Source of the DNA: Dendrophyllia cribrosa
Lineage: Eukaryota > Cnidaria > Anthozoa > Scleractinia > Dendrophylliidae
Direction of reading: 5' to 3'
Assembly: GCA_024195265.1 (NCBI GenBank)
Contig: JAJLRJ010000005.1
Span: forward strand, 33,932,536-33,996,535
DNA: 64,000 nucleotides
Position numbers and translations under genes: made by a program. The notes below the pieces were generated by a model. The model saw only the letters and a list, made by a program, of their open reading frames with translations, was not told where the DNA came from and did not search any database. The number at the start of each line of letters is the position of its first letter. Positions within the stretch are counted from its first letter, which is position 1. Shown here one piece after another: positions 53,678-64,000 of this stretch.

Positions 53678-54299
53678 GTTGATGTTAAAAGAACAAGAAT
53701 GTAATTCTGTCGTATTCTAATAGGGCTAAGTTTTTATGAGACTTGAACTGAACCTTTCTCGAGCTCAGTAGGAATCAAAGGGCTCTTAAAGCCATCTCGT
53801 TAATGCGTTAGAACGTGAGGTTAATAAAAAAAATAGAATTGATAGTGAATATGGTAAAGATGCCGTTGTAGCGCACCTTTACAATAAGTCTACTCAAAAT
53901 ACGTACATGAAAGCATCACATGATGCAAATCAGCCAATGGAAATTTATGTTCGCGAAATGGGCGTAGTTTTATTTTAGTAGCCATTTGGGGTATTAAAAA
54001 CAGGAAATCACTAATTTTCGATTACAAAGTTTACATTTTCACGCTAGTGACTAAAATGGGGTCTATAATTTGGTTATACAATAGACGTGTCGTGTTTAGA
54101 AAATGTTGTAGGCTGGGCCTAACAACTTTCCTGTACAGCATTAGGGGATCTGTTCTTATCAGTGCTCCACTTTTTCAAGGCCAAAAGCCAGAATAATCCT
54201 CAACTTCGACGACTATAACGGAGAGCTTTTTTTTTCACAAGATTTGGTGCTGTTTTTTCACCACAAGTAAGAAAGCGTGTGGTAACCATCTGTCTTCGC
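53678..54299 (+). other. 3' non-coding region of the inner Ty3 element
   Basis: No ORF. Lies between the pol stop (53675-53677) and the nested Tx1-like LINE. Confidence 0.5.
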
Positions 54300-54389
54300 T
54301 TTGGTGAGTGCGTGCTTTTCAATTTTGTGGTTTTGGTTTTGATCTCGCGAGTTTTCTCGCCCTCGCGTTACGTGGAGATGGCCGCGCGT

Positions 54390-55540
54390 CCTCGCGTCCC
54401 GCGCACCAGCCGTTCGCCCACACTAGAACTGTCCGCTTGATAGCGCAGGAAAACCTGGCTCTTGATTCGCTCAGTATAGCGCAGTCGTTACCGGACTTTA
54501 AGGAAGAAATCGTTGGAGTTGTACCCCTCTACGGAGGAAAGTGCTTCGACATCACCCTCCGATCTACAGAATCGGCCACGCGGTTGGCGGCATCGGGCTT
54601 TGACTACGAAAGCCGCGTCATCCCTTTACGCCTTTAAGGCAAAAAGCACTACACGACTACACGTGTCATGCGTTGAATTCCCCGATGAAAACCTGCTACA
54701 ATTCTTGGAACAATACGGCGACCTCAAAGAGTGAGCAGTCCGCCGGCTTTGCTTCAAAGCCCCGGGCTACGAGCACATCGAGAACGGTATCCGTGTCGTA
54801 TAATTCACACGTTTACAAAAGGCCCCGGGGGGGGGGGGAGGGGAGGGGGTACTCCCTATAATGGGCTATACGGGGATGCTCCGCCCGAAAGGGGTACCTT
54901 TTTGATGCTGGAGGTATATGAAATGGTCGGGATTTCACGAGTTGAAGTATGTGAAAGGGTAGGGATTTCACGAAGAATAGAAAATGGTAGCGAAAACACG
55001 AGTTGAAGCATAAAAAAGGTAGGGAAACCTGCAATTTAAGTAATATAAATAGGGCCTTTCAAAATATATCAAACAGACGCACGCAAAGGCTATATGAAAG
55101 GGGTACCATTTTCAACGAAAGGTATATCAAAGGGGTACCATTTTCAATGAAAGGTATATGAAAGGGTTACCTTTTCTGTCAAAAACGGTATATGAAAGGG
55201 TGGGGGTTTGGACCTCGGGGCGGAGCATCCCCGTACAAAACTTTGTTGAGTACCCCCCCCCCCCCGGGCAAAAGGCACGCAACTTAGTCACTCAAGGGCT
55301 CGAGTTTTTTTTAAAGTACACGCCAATACTATGCTACCGGTGCCTGTCTTCCGAGCACGTTGTTAAAGGCTGCCCGAAAGCGAACGCCGTGAGGCGAACC
55401 ACGAGGCTCCAGCGCCCGGGGGAACACCAGAGCCCCCCCGGCCCCCACTACCGCAACCAGCAACGACATTCCCCCCCCCCCCCCTGTAACCAAAATAGGC
55501 CATTTGCACGATGGCGTCATTTGACTACAACTACCAGAAT
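54390..55540 (+). pseudogene. Tx1/L1-like LINE ORF1 with CCHC knuckle, frameshifted
   Basis: Pieces in order: RLIAQENLALDSLSIAQSLP, GVVPLYGGKCFDITLRSTES, GFDYESRVIPLRL; then in another frame RLHVSCVEFPDENLLQFLEQ and, after a TGA, APGYEHIENGIRVV. After the nested repeat comes the knuckle CYRCLSSEHVVKGCPK. The layout matches ORF1 proteins of Tx1-group LINEs. Confidence 0.65.
54822..55268. repeat. CCCCGGGG-ended MITE-like repeat in LINE ORF1 (~447 bp)
   Basis: Left GCCCCGGGGGG and TATACGGGGATGCTCCGCCC face right GGGGCGGAGCATCCCCGTAC and CCCCCCCGGGC. The interior is a ladder of GGTATATGAAAGGG-type phrases. It splits ORF1 between the IRVV/FTRLQKAP region and the zinc knuckle. Confidence 0.75.
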
Positions 55541-55579
55541 TCATTTAGTTTTTCCTTTCTTATTTAAATTTAGTAATCC

Positions 55580-56158
55580 AAGGAGCCATCATTCGCAGTA
55601 AAGAACAGTGGATAGAGCTGGGGGAAAAACAGACCAAGTATTTCCACCAGCTTGAAAATCAGCGACAGACACGCGACTCAATTACAGAGTTACGTGCCAA
55701 CAATTCAACCGTGACTTCCAATAAAAATATTCGCGAATGTCGCGATTTTTATCGTAACCTCTATTCGGCTGAACAAGTTTATTTATGTAGCCAAGACTGG
55801 GTTTTAGTCCAACTGGATAAAACTCTGGCATCCGAAGACCACGAGAAATGCGAAGGTGACCTCACACTCTTCGAGTGTCAAGAGGCCCTTTCACAAATGC
55901 AATCAGGCAAATCGCTGGGAGACGGATGTCCGGTTGAATTTCATCGTCGCTTCTGGAGTACATCAGACATGCTAAATTACTCTTACGGATCACTCTCTGA
56001 CACACAACGTCAAGGAATTATCCGCCTGCTTTACAAGAAGGACGACAAGTTAGACTTGAATTTCTCTGTTAAACACAGATTATAAAATTTGTACTAAAGT
56101 ACTAGCCAACCGACTACGTAAGGTTATACCGCTTATTTAAGCGAAGATCAAACATGCG
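55580..56158 (+). pseudogene. Tx1/L1-like LINE ORF2, part upstream of the nested LINE
   Basis: The frame gives IIRSKEQWIELGEKQTKYFH, ECRDFYRNLYSAEQVYLCSQ, LTLFECQEALSQMQSGKSLG and QGIIRLLYKKDDKLDLNF to TAA near 56084. Degraded continuation ends at SEDQTC at 56158, where the CR1/L2-like LINE begins. Confidence 0.7.
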
Positions 56159-56271
56159 ACCATGACAGTGACCATGTGCACTGAGCTGTGCAGACGTGTC
56201 TTATGAGCTCCGATCCTAATTTACAAATTCTTCTCTTATCCTGAACCTACATATCCTGAAAATCATTCAGT

Positions 56272-57066
56272 ATGACGGGTAACGACAAGCTACGAAAGGA
56301 AAATCAAGCTTTGCGTAATGAAATTGAAGTATTAAAGAATGAACTACAGAAAGTTTCCGACGACCTGGCAAAGAATCAAGATGGCCGACACGCTGAGCGG
56401 GAATTGTCATCAGAAAAAGCGCATTCAGTTGAATTTATGTCAAGCCAATATGACGACTTCATCCGCTTCAAAGTTGTAGCTGAGAAGCAAATTCAGGAGC
56501 TCATCTCAAGAGTTAACGAAATTTCAGTTTTGTGCGATCATATTAGGAAATCTATCGAAGCCTCAGAAGCATACAGTTATCAATTTAACATTAAAATCGT
56601 CGGTGTACCAACTGTAGCCGAACGTGAAACATCTCAGCAAACAGCCGATCTCTGTATGGCGCTGTTCACTGCCTTGGGAGTTGAGGAAGTATCATTGAGT
56701 GACATCGATACTGCACATCGAGTACCATCTCGCGTGGCTTCCAACAGACCTAACGCCATCATTTGTAAATTCGTGCGTAGGTTAGCCAGAGAGAAAGTCA
56801 TGGCAGCCAGGAGAGACGTGTCTAACCTAAATGCAGAAGATTTGGGCTTTAGTGGCACGGTTGATGTTAGCCACATCAACTTTTATGATCATCTTACACC
56901 AAGGCTGCAAGAGCTACTATTTGAGAGTAAAAAATTCAAGGATGCTAATAGCTACAAATATTGTTGGGCGAAGAATGGTTTCGTTTATCTGCGGAAGACG
57001 GATTCCTCAACCACAGTAAGACTGAGTAGTTTAGAAGACCTGCAAGGAGTGGCATCACAAAGTTGA
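56272..57066 (+). CDS. LINE ORF1 protein (264 aa, intact)
   Basis: ATG 56272 gives MTGNDKLRKENQALRNEIEV, a leucine-heptad coiled coil over about residues 1-105. A domain with FNIKIVGVPTVAERETSQQT, LSDIDTAHRVPSR, AIICKFVRRLAREKVMAARR and LTPRLQELLFESKKF follows. This coiled-coil plus RRM/CTD layout resembles L1-type ORF1p nucleic-acid chaperones. Unbroken, 47 nt before ORF2. Confidence 0.85.
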   Translation: MTGNDKLRKENQALRNEIEVLKNELQKVSDDLAKNQDGRHAERELSSEKAHSVEFMSSQYDDFIRFKVVAEKQIQELISRVNEISVLCDHIRKSIEASEAYSYQFNIKIVGVPTVAERETSQQTADLCMALFTALGVEEVSLSDIDTAHRVPSRVASNRPNAIICKFVRRLAREKVMAARRDVSNLNAEDLGFSGTVDVSHINFYDHLTPRLQELLFESKKFKDANSYKYCWAKNGFVYLRKTDSSTTVRLSSLEDLQGVASQS

Positions 57067-57113
57067 GCTTAGTACTCTTGTTTAGATGATACGATCACTA
57101 GAAACAGGTAACA

Positions 57114-60100
57114 ATGAAGTTGCGTAGAAATAAAACGGAAGAGAGAGCCAGTAAATTATTATTGCGCGAATTACCTTACTATAACTTCAGAGGTAATCTG
57201 GCTCTCTATCATGGGCAGTTTAATAATTCGATTTCTGTTGATTGGTGGCCAAGGCGTAATTTAGAAAAATTAAACAGTTTATATGATTTAGATATTTTCA
57301 ATCTAAACTCTAATCTGGATGCTTATTTGAATATTGAGTATAACCTCCCTAACCAACGCATCCAAAGCCGATACTTTTCCCCGCATAGTTTTAAATTGTT
57401 TAAGGAAACATTTCCTGAAAACACGGTGAATCCTAGTTTTTCTATCTTTCATAACAATATTGTGAGCATTAACCGCAATTTAGAAAATGTAGAATTGTTA
57501 TTAGATGAACTTGATTTCCACTTTGATGTTATTGGTATCTCGGAAACAAAAATCACAAATTCTAATGAGGGTAACGCTCATCCGAGCATTCCAGGTTATA
57601 TTTTTGAGCATGTACCAACGCCACTGGCCTCTGGAGGCGTTGGTCTCTTTGTTGATCAATCACTTAATTACAAAGTCCTTGAAAAAACTTCAAATGAGGC
57701 ATTCCAATCCCTCTGGGTTGAAATCTCTTTTGTCAACCATAAAAACATTGTTTGTGGAATAATTTATCGCCAACACAATTCTCCCGATTGTTTCCTAACG
57801 TATCTAGATAAGACAATAGAACAAATGGTGTCAGATAACAAGGACGTTTACATCATGGGTGATTTTAATATAGATCTACTCAAAAGTGAATCATCTCAAA
57901 TAAGCCAGGATTTTTTGCTCTCTCTTCGAAGTTGTTATCTTATTCCAACAGTGGACAAACCGACGCGCGTTCATAGAACTTCTGCTACGTTGATTGATAA
58001 CATCTTTGTTAACAATCCTAACCAAATCCTTGCTAGCGGAAATATTATTTCTGATATTAGTGATCATTTTTCACAGTTCTGTATCACAACGTCAGCGAAA
58101 GACAAACTTCAACAAGTTAAAAATACAAAAATACGCGACTATTCAAGATTCTCCGCTGATCGCTTTAATGATGAGTTGTCTGAGGTTGACTGGAATCGAA
58201 TAATTGCAAATGGAACAAATTGTGTAAACAAACTGTTTTCATCGTTTTACAATAAGTACAATACAATTGTTAGCAAACACGCCCCCATGAAAAAACTATC
58301 GAATCGCAAAGTAAAGCAGCTATCTAAACCCTGGATAACTAATGGAATTATGGCGGCGATTAAGGTTAAAAATAAATTATATGCATCTGGAGATGAAGTT
58401 AGGTACAAACACTATAGAAATAAAATTTGTACACTGATACGCTTAAGCAAAAGAAAATATTATGATACGTTTTTCGAAAATCATATGGCCAACATGAAAA
58501 AAACCTGGCAAGGAATTAATGAACTTTTACACAGAAGGAAAAAAAATTTAAAAGTCATATCTGCGCTTAAGGATTTTAATGATCGTAACAAAATTGTTAA
58601 AGACAGTTCGCGGATACCTAACATTATTAATGAACACTTTGCAACGGTCGGAAACAGACTTGCTAATTAGCTGCCCATTCCCCAAAAACATCATCTAGAC
58701 TATGTTGATAAGTGCAAATCTTCAACTTCATCCTTCTTCTTCCAACCTGTCTTACCCGAAGAAGTATGGTCAGAAATATTACTTGTACCAAATGATAAAT
58801 CCTATGGCTTATACTCCTCACCTACCAAATTACTGAAATGTTCAAGTGCCGTCATAGCTCCTGTTCTCACAGAGATACTTAATACATCTATCAGATTAGG
58901 GACTTATCCATCAAAGCTCAAAATTGCTAAAATTACGCCAGTATTTAAGAGTGGCGATGATACGGACGCAAACAACTACAGACCTATCTCTTTACTTTCT
59001 AATTTTAATAGAGTATTTGAGAAAATAATCTACAACAGATTGATGAGCTATGTAAAGAAACACGAACTTTTATATTCCTCACAATACGGCTTTCGTAAGG
59101 AGCATTCAACCCAACACGCAATACTGGACATTGTTAATGATATACAGACAAACATGAATCAGCGATTAATATCTTGTGGAGTATTCATTGATCTTAAAAA
59201 AGCCTTTGACACCGTCGATCACGATATTTTGCTTGATAAGCTCAATCACTATGGCTTTCGTGGAATAATTAATGATTGGTTCTCCTCATATCTTAAAAAT
59301 CGCACGCAAAGAACGCAAGTAGACCATCATATATCAGATAAAGCTGTCGTTGGATGTGGTGTTCCTCAAGGATCAATTCTTGGACCTCTGCTTTTCTTGG
59401 TATATGTCAATGATATTCACAGATGCTCGAATAAATTTAGATTTTACCTCTTTGCAGACGATACTAACATTCTGTATGCGGACAAAAATTTGAAAGATCT
59501 TGAGTCAACTGTCAACAATGAGCTACAAAACGTTTGTAATTGGCTGACAGCCAATAAACTAACTCTTAATATTAATAAATCCAACTTTGTAATTTTCCGT
59601 CCTTATCAAAAACGTCTTGCTTACCAACCAAAACTTTGCATATTTGATAATGAAAAGAACAAATTTGTTCATCTCGAGTCTAAAGTTTATATAAAATACC
59701 TGGGCGTTCTTATTGATCAGAATCTCTCCTGGAAATACCACATTGATTCTATTGTTACAAAAATTAGTAAAAATATTGGACTAATTGCAAAGCTACGCCA
59801 CTCTGTACCTCGACCAATACTACTCAATATCTATAAGTCACTAATTCATCCTTATTTAACCTATGGTCTTGCTGCCTGGGGTCAGGCTTGCAAGACCTAT
59901 GCCAATAAAATTCTAATTCTTCAGAAAAGAGCTCTTAGATTACTGTACTTTGCAGACTGGCATGATCATGCAATTCCTTTATTTCTCGAAGCTAACGTGC
60001 TTCCAATAACTTTTCTTTATTATGAGGCCGTATCAACCTTAATGCATGATATCAATTATGATAAAGCCCCAATAAACATGCTCAATTTATTTCAGAAAAC

Positions 60101-60353
60101 GTCTAATATTCACTCATACAATACACGATCGTCTACATCTGGAAAATTCTATGTTAAATGTTCCAGACTATAAATACTAAACAATTCTTTCTCTCGGCTC
60201 GGAGTAAAGCTGTGGAATAAGATACCACGCTATATAACGGATCTTCCTAAGAATGCTTTCAAAAAAGCTCTCCGCAAATTGCTATTCAATATTTTAGAAA
60301 AGGAGGATGACTATATTCAAATCTCCATGATTATTAATAAAGTAAGTACATAA
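57114..60353 (+). pseudogene. LINE ORF2 (endonuclease + reverse transcriptase), two in-frame nonsense codons
   Basis: One frame runs 1080 codons. The APE-type endonuclease shows IGISETKI, GGVGLFVDQS, IMGDFNIDLL, TLIDNIFVNN and SDISDHFSQF. The RT shows FIDLKKAFDTVDHDILLDKL, GVPQGSILGPLLFLVYVNDI, LFADDTNILY and IKYLGVLID. TAG at 58668-58670 lies between the two domains. TAA at 60171-60173 cuts off the last ~60 codons, whose NSFSRLGVKLWNKIPRYITD segment is the conserved end. No frameshift was seen. The real stop is TAA 60351-60353. Confidence 0.92.
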
Positions 60354-60610
60354 ATACACTTACTATAGTCTGAGACCACTTGTTCTTAACTCAATTAGAT
60401 CACTTAACTTCTGTGTTTTTTTATTCATTATTATGTGCAATCTGCAAGGCTTTTCAATAGTATAAGGTTTTTGATTTTGTAGATAACTGTATTATTCATG
60501 TACTTGTTTTGCCCCGCCCCGATTAGCGTTCCAGCTATTTGCAGGGCAAACAAATCATTCAACTCTTCCATTATTATACTAAGAATACATTGTTGTGATT
60601 GTTTGTTGTT

Positions 60611-60642
60611 GAATAAATTGTTGTTGTTGTTGTTGTTGTTGT
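60611..60642 (+). repeat. LINE polyadenylation signal and (TTG)n tail
   Basis: AATAAA at 60612-60617 is followed by TTG repeats up to the junction with the older LINE; the usual microsatellite tail of CR1/L2-type LINEs. Confidence 0.8.
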
Positions 60643-60935
60643 TGCGGGATTCCTGACGTGACCGCAGTATTTTTGAAAACCTTTTTCTGATCTGGGTTGA
60701 CAATCGACTATGTAAACCATAAACAGCTTTCGGCCGCTGTTATTAGCCTGGATCAGGAAAAGGCTTTCGACCGGGTTATTCACGGCTTTTTGCAACCCGT
60801 TTTAGAGCGCTTTAATTTCGACCAAAATTTCCAGCGCTGGGTAAACATTGTTTACACGTTATAAACAATGGATGGCTCTCGTCGGCCTTTTCGCTCGAAC
60901 GGGGAGTTCGACAAGGTTGTCCGTTGTTGCATTAT
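60643..60935 (+). pseudogene. Tx1/L1-like LINE ORF2, part downstream of the nested LINE
   Basis: After the TTG tail the older LINE resumes with GIPDVTAVFLKTFF, DYVNHKQLSAAVISLDQEKA (an RT motif A Asp), FDRVIHGFLQPVLERFNF, a stop, and NNGWLSSAFSLERGVRQGCP (RT motif B). It then breaks off. Confidence 0.7.
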
Positions 60936-62073
60936 TATTCAGTATTATTTTATTTTGTATTAAATTTTCCACCGCAGAAATATACTCCCGCAGAAAAAAA
61001 ATACTTGTTTTAATGATGTATATCGGCTTAACAGGAACTTTTTAACAGTGAACCTATAGAAACCTCCGGTCAGGAAGTAAAATTGCAGTTTAATACCGAT
61101 GCCTTGGATTTCATTTATACTTGACCAGAAATCCGCAAACATTTCCTCCCAGCAGAAATTTTAGCTGTCTCGACCCGCAAAAATTTCCTTCCGCAAAACA
61201 AATTCAGTCGGGCAATCCGCAAAATTTTCCTTCCGCAAAAATTTGCTCGTGCACGGTAGCTAAATCACCAAAACTATGACGTCTTTCCCATAATATTTCA
61301 TAATCAAACCGTAATAGCAATGATTCAGTATTCCAAAATAGAACAAACCCAAAGATCCTGCTATTTTGCTCTGCCATATCGCTCATCAGTAAAACACAAA
61401 CTTTTAACTTCCTTAAAACGTCTCCATTCGTAAAAATACACCGTGAAATTCTCATACTGCGTTTCCCAAGGAAACGCATTTGACCTATTTTTACCCTTCT
61501 AAAGCAGCTTTAATGGCTTTACGACAAATGATTTAAAATTTGAAACATTGATATTTCTCGATAGGTAACGTGAGATATCGAAACTTAATAAGAACTTTAA
61601 TACCTTTGCGGTGACGTAATGTGAGATATGACAAGTTCATGACAAGTTCTGACATCCCAATACTAGGGAAATTAACAATAGGTCCGGGGGTGCTCCTCAA
61701 AAATTTTAGTGGCGGTATGTGACGCCCTTCTTGAAATCCTAACCGGTTAAACCAACCATATCCTCAATACCCTAATAGCTTCTATAAAGAAGAAAGAAGT
61801 AACCCCCCGGACAAAATTTAACAATGGCCTTTTGTTAACAACTTTTGTCCCTTTTCGTATTCATTCCTAAATCTCGTTTATGCGCATGCGCATTAACGAG
61901 ATAAAAAGACTACAGAAAAACATTTGTTTAAATTTCTATGTAGTTGTTTTCACTAAGTAACTGTTTGACTCTATACGCGGCTCTTAGGCCATTGGAGAAA
62001 TACTTGTAGGTCAACCGTTGTTTAGTTGCAGTTAGGGCATGTAGACACAAGGCACTGAGGACAGTGCTAATTT
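60936..62073. other. 3' region of the inner Ty3 element, non-coding
   Basis: Contains CCGCAAAATTTTCCTTCCGC-type phrases at 60965-61260 and a small GTCCGGGGG/CCCCCCGGAC inverted-repeat insert at 61682-61812. No gene seen before the polypurine tract. Confidence 0.5.
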
Positions 62074-62084
62074 AAGGAGGGAGC
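62074..62084 (+). promoter_or_regulatory. polypurine tract AAGGAGGGAGC
   Basis: Purine-rich run immediately before the 3' LTR; plus-strand primer of LTR elements. Confidence 0.7.
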
Positions 62085-62086
62085 TG

Positions 62087-62228
62087 TGTAGCGCATGCGT
62101 TCTGTCGTGTTTCTGGGGCATGCGCAGTTGTTGTTGTTGTTGTTATGAAAACGAGAAAATACAGTGTTTTTATCAGACTGGAAATTTACGCGTCTTGATA
62201 TCAATTAGGCACAAATCGGAACGCTACA
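62087..62228 (+). repeat. 3' LTR of the inner element (142 bp)
   Basis: Same sequence as the 5' LTR plus one TTG. Preceded by the polypurine tract and followed by the GTAT target duplicate. Confidence 0.95.
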
Positions 62229-62815
62229 GTATTGAGCTGCTCAATAGCTGGGATCTGTCACCGGACGAGCAGAAAAAACTGGCCAACTACTGGGAGAAAT
62301 TCCAAAACTACGTAAAGCCTCGCTCGAATGAGTTGATCGCGGCGTGGGAGCTACACACCCTTCGCCAAGGAACTCTTTCTCTCGAAGAATTTATTGCCAA
62401 GCTCAGAATTCTAGTTAAAGAAGCCAACTATCCGGCTGAGCACAACGATCGATTTCTCAGAGATTTTCTTGTGCTTGGAATGAACTCTGACCGTGTGCGA
62501 AAGGATTGTTTCAAAGACGGAAATGCTCTCACATTCAACCGAGCTCGTGAAATGGCGAAGTCAGAAGAATCGGCAAACAACTTAAACTAATGAACAGTGA
62601 GGTACACCATATCAACACATCCAAAAGGTACTCATTCCAGAGAAACCAGCCAAATTCAGGATACAATACACGACAAACCTCGAACACAAACATGCAGGAA
62701 CTGTGGTTGGGGTCCTCATTCCCGTGAGCAGTGCCCAGCAAAGAATGCGACATGCCACTACTGTCAAAAAGTAGGACACTTAGCCAAGGTATGTCTGTCA
62801 AAGTTGAAAAAGTAG
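62229..62815 (+). pseudogene. gag: outer Ty3 gag, C-terminal part with two zinc knuckles
   Basis: Resumes exactly at the insertion point: IELLNSWDLSPDEQKKLANY, LIAAWELHTLRQGTLSLEEF, ERFLRDFLVLG-like sequence and NALTFNRAREMAKSEESANN, then TAA 62588-62590. After a frameshift come the tandem knuckles CRNCGWGPHSREQC and CHYCQKVGHLAKVC. Confidence 0.85.
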
Positions 62816-64000
62816 AATGTTCATGAGATTGAAGCTACTAGCGATGAATTAAATGAGTCTGGGTCAGAGCCTAACCAACTATTCAGTGACCATGTGTTCC
62901 TGGGTCCAATTACTGCAACACCCCTGACCATGAATGTCAATTCCATTTGATGCAAAGAAAAGGCTCTTCTAGAGGTTCACATGTCACTAAGCCTGGGTGG
63001 AAAGCAAACACATGACCTCTGTAAGATAGACTCCGGTGCTGAAACAAAAATAATACCCAAGTCCCTATACCAGGAGCTAAGTCCTGGAAAACTAGACCTA
63101 CAGCAGCCCACAATGACGTTAACAGCATATGGTGGGACTGAGATCCCAAACCTAGGGTCTTGCCATGTGTATATCAGGGGTCCTACCAACCCAAGCCCTA
63201 AAGTAATCCAAGCACAGGTCGTCAATGTTGATAGCCCTGCCATAATTGGAAATATGTCAGCGCAGAGTATAAATCTCTTAAAGCTGAATTGGCCGCTCAC
63301 AGTTTAAAGCAAGAGTAACCACCAGCCAGTCATACAGAGTGACAAGCAAGCCGTGAATACGAGCACCAACCTGCACAAAGTTAAACTCTTTGATGTACAA
63401 GGTAGACCACACCCATTTCCACTGACAACGGACTATCTCCTTAAAGAATATCAAGATGTCTTTACTGGTGTAGGCTGCTTCCCAGGCCCCCCATACCACA
63501 TAGAAACAATCCCTGAGGTTCCTCCAGTACAGCACCCCCAAGGCAAGTCCCTGTCCAGTTACAAGCCGCTTACAAAGAAGAACTAGATTCTCTCACAAAG
63601 GCAGGCATCCTATTTAAAGTGCACAATGAGTGCACCCCCTGGATAAACTCGACTGTGGTCACAAGAAAGCCCAATGGCTCCATACGCCTTTGCTTAGACC
63701 CCCGGGACCTCAACAAAGCTGTCCAGCGCAACCCTTACTATGTGAGAACCATAGATGATGTGATACCAAATATCAGTGGTGCCACCCACTTTAGCATCCT
63801 AGATGCTCGGAGCGGGTTCTGGCAAGTAGAGCTCGATGATTGTAGCTGCAAGCTTTGCACCTTCAGTACCCCATGGGGCAAGTACAGATGAAAGAGACTT
63901 CCATTCGGACTTACCTGTAGCGGAGACGTGTTCCAAGAGAAAATCGACACAGTTTTCGGAAACCTTGATGGCCTGAGCGGAATTGCTGATGATACTTTTG
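62816..64000 (+). pseudogene. pol: outer Ty3 pol: protease and start of reverse transcriptase (continues past edge)
   Basis: TGA at 62948-62950 precedes the protease, whose active site is CKIDSGAETKIIPKSLYQEL. TAA at 63305-63307 and TAG at 63584-63586 interrupt, with a frameshift near 63540. RT then reads PWINSTVVTRKPNGSIRLCL, DPRDLNKAVQRNPYYV, FSILDARSGFWQVELDD, TGA at 63889-63891, and RLPFGLTCSGDVFQEK up to GIADDTF (the catalytic xADD) at the edge. Confidence 0.85.

Larger units (their letters stand above)
56159..60642 (+). mobile_element. CR1/L2-like LINE, near full length (4.48 kb)
   Basis: The boundaries are fixed by the interrupted host LINE: ATGCG at 56154-56158 on the left and TGCGGGATTCC at 60643 on the right, giving a possible 4-bp TGCG duplication. 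Contents: a 113-nt leader, ORF1, ORF2 with endonuclease and reverse transcriptase, a 3' UTR with AATAAA, and a (TTG)n tail. Confidence 0.9.
54300..60935 (+). mobile_element. Tx1/L1-like LINE remnant, interrupted twice
   Basis: ORF1-like sequence (54390-55540) and reverse-transcriptase pieces (55580-56158 and 60643-60935) are collinear but split by a CCCCGGGG-ended repeat and by a whole CR1/L2-like LINE. It sits in the 3' region of the inner Ty3 element. Both outer ends are degraded. Confidence 0.75.
48179..62228 (+). mobile_element. inner Ty3-type LTR retrotransposon (14.05 kb with nested LINEs)
   Basis: LTRs 48179-48317 and 62087-62228 begin TGTAGCG and end CGCTACA. They are flanked by the 4-bp duplication GTAT (48175-48178 and 62229-62232). 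Internal parts: primer-binding site, gag, pol, a long 3' region carrying nested LINEs, then the purine tract AAGGAGGGAGC. Confidence 0.92.
47734..64000 (+). mobile_element. outer Ty3-type LTR retrotransposon, split by a 14-kb insertion
   Basis: Order: candidate 5' LTR (47734-47852), primer-binding site TGGTGTCAGAAGCG, gag starting at 47981, a 14.05-kb interruption, the rest of gag with two zinc knuckles, protease and reverse transcriptase running off the right edge. Gag codons ending at 48178 and starting at 62229 join as EHG-IELLNSWD once the insertion and its GTAT duplicate are removed. Confidence 0.85.

Overview
The window looks like nuclear DNA of an invertebrate animal, most likely a cnidarian such as a stony coral. 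That placement is an inference from the mix of elements and the general look of the sequence; no species marker is visible. The DNA is AT-rich. It carries one multi-exon gene with canonical GT-AG introns and a dense load of transposable elements, many nested inside one another. I found no rRNA, tRNA or CRISPR array.

Host gene: fourteen exons on the + strand between 9431 and 36895 join in a single frame with matching splice phases. They encode the last ~421 residues of a long alpha-helical coiled-coil protein that ends near SLLRSTSFE, with AATAAA overlapping the stop. Its 5' exons lie outside the window or were not recognised. Its large introns are filled with mobile DNA: a BEL/Pao retroelement in the 15.8-22.2 kb intron and a Polinton-like element in the 24.1-33.8 kb intron.

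Polinton/adintovirus-like copies: copy A (about 1-7.9 kb) and copy B (about 25.5-32.5 kb) are two decayed members of one family. They share a collinear block: a small membrane protein, an opposite-strand membrane protein, a packaging ATPase, a ~180-aa protein, a Pro-rich single-pass protein, two micro-ORFs overlapping by ATGA, and a further two-helix membrane protein. Copy A adds a retroviral-type integrase (split by a LINE fragment) and most of a protein-primed family B DNA polymerase. Copy B lacks the integrase and keeps only the middle of the polymerase, but it has an intact 274-aa ORF of unknown function. Several shared proteins have no function I can name.

36.9-47.7 kb: DNA-transposon territory. 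It holds two abutting TTAA-flanked elements (one with a third nested inside), a poly-C-tipped inverted-repeat element containing a Penelope-like reverse-transcriptase remnant, a TTAA-flanked element with GGATC-rich ends, and an internally deleted PIF/Harbinger element.

47.7-64 kb: a nested stack. An outer Ty3-type retrotransposon (gag at 47981, pol running off the right edge) is split by a 14.05-kb inner Ty3-type element with 139/142-bp LTRs and a GTAT target duplication. The inner element's 3' region contains a decayed Tx1/L1-like LINE, which is split by a nearly complete CR1/L2-like LINE (56159-60642) and by a CCCCGGGG-ended repeat. Removing each insertion restores the reading context of the element below it, so the order of insertion can be read directly.
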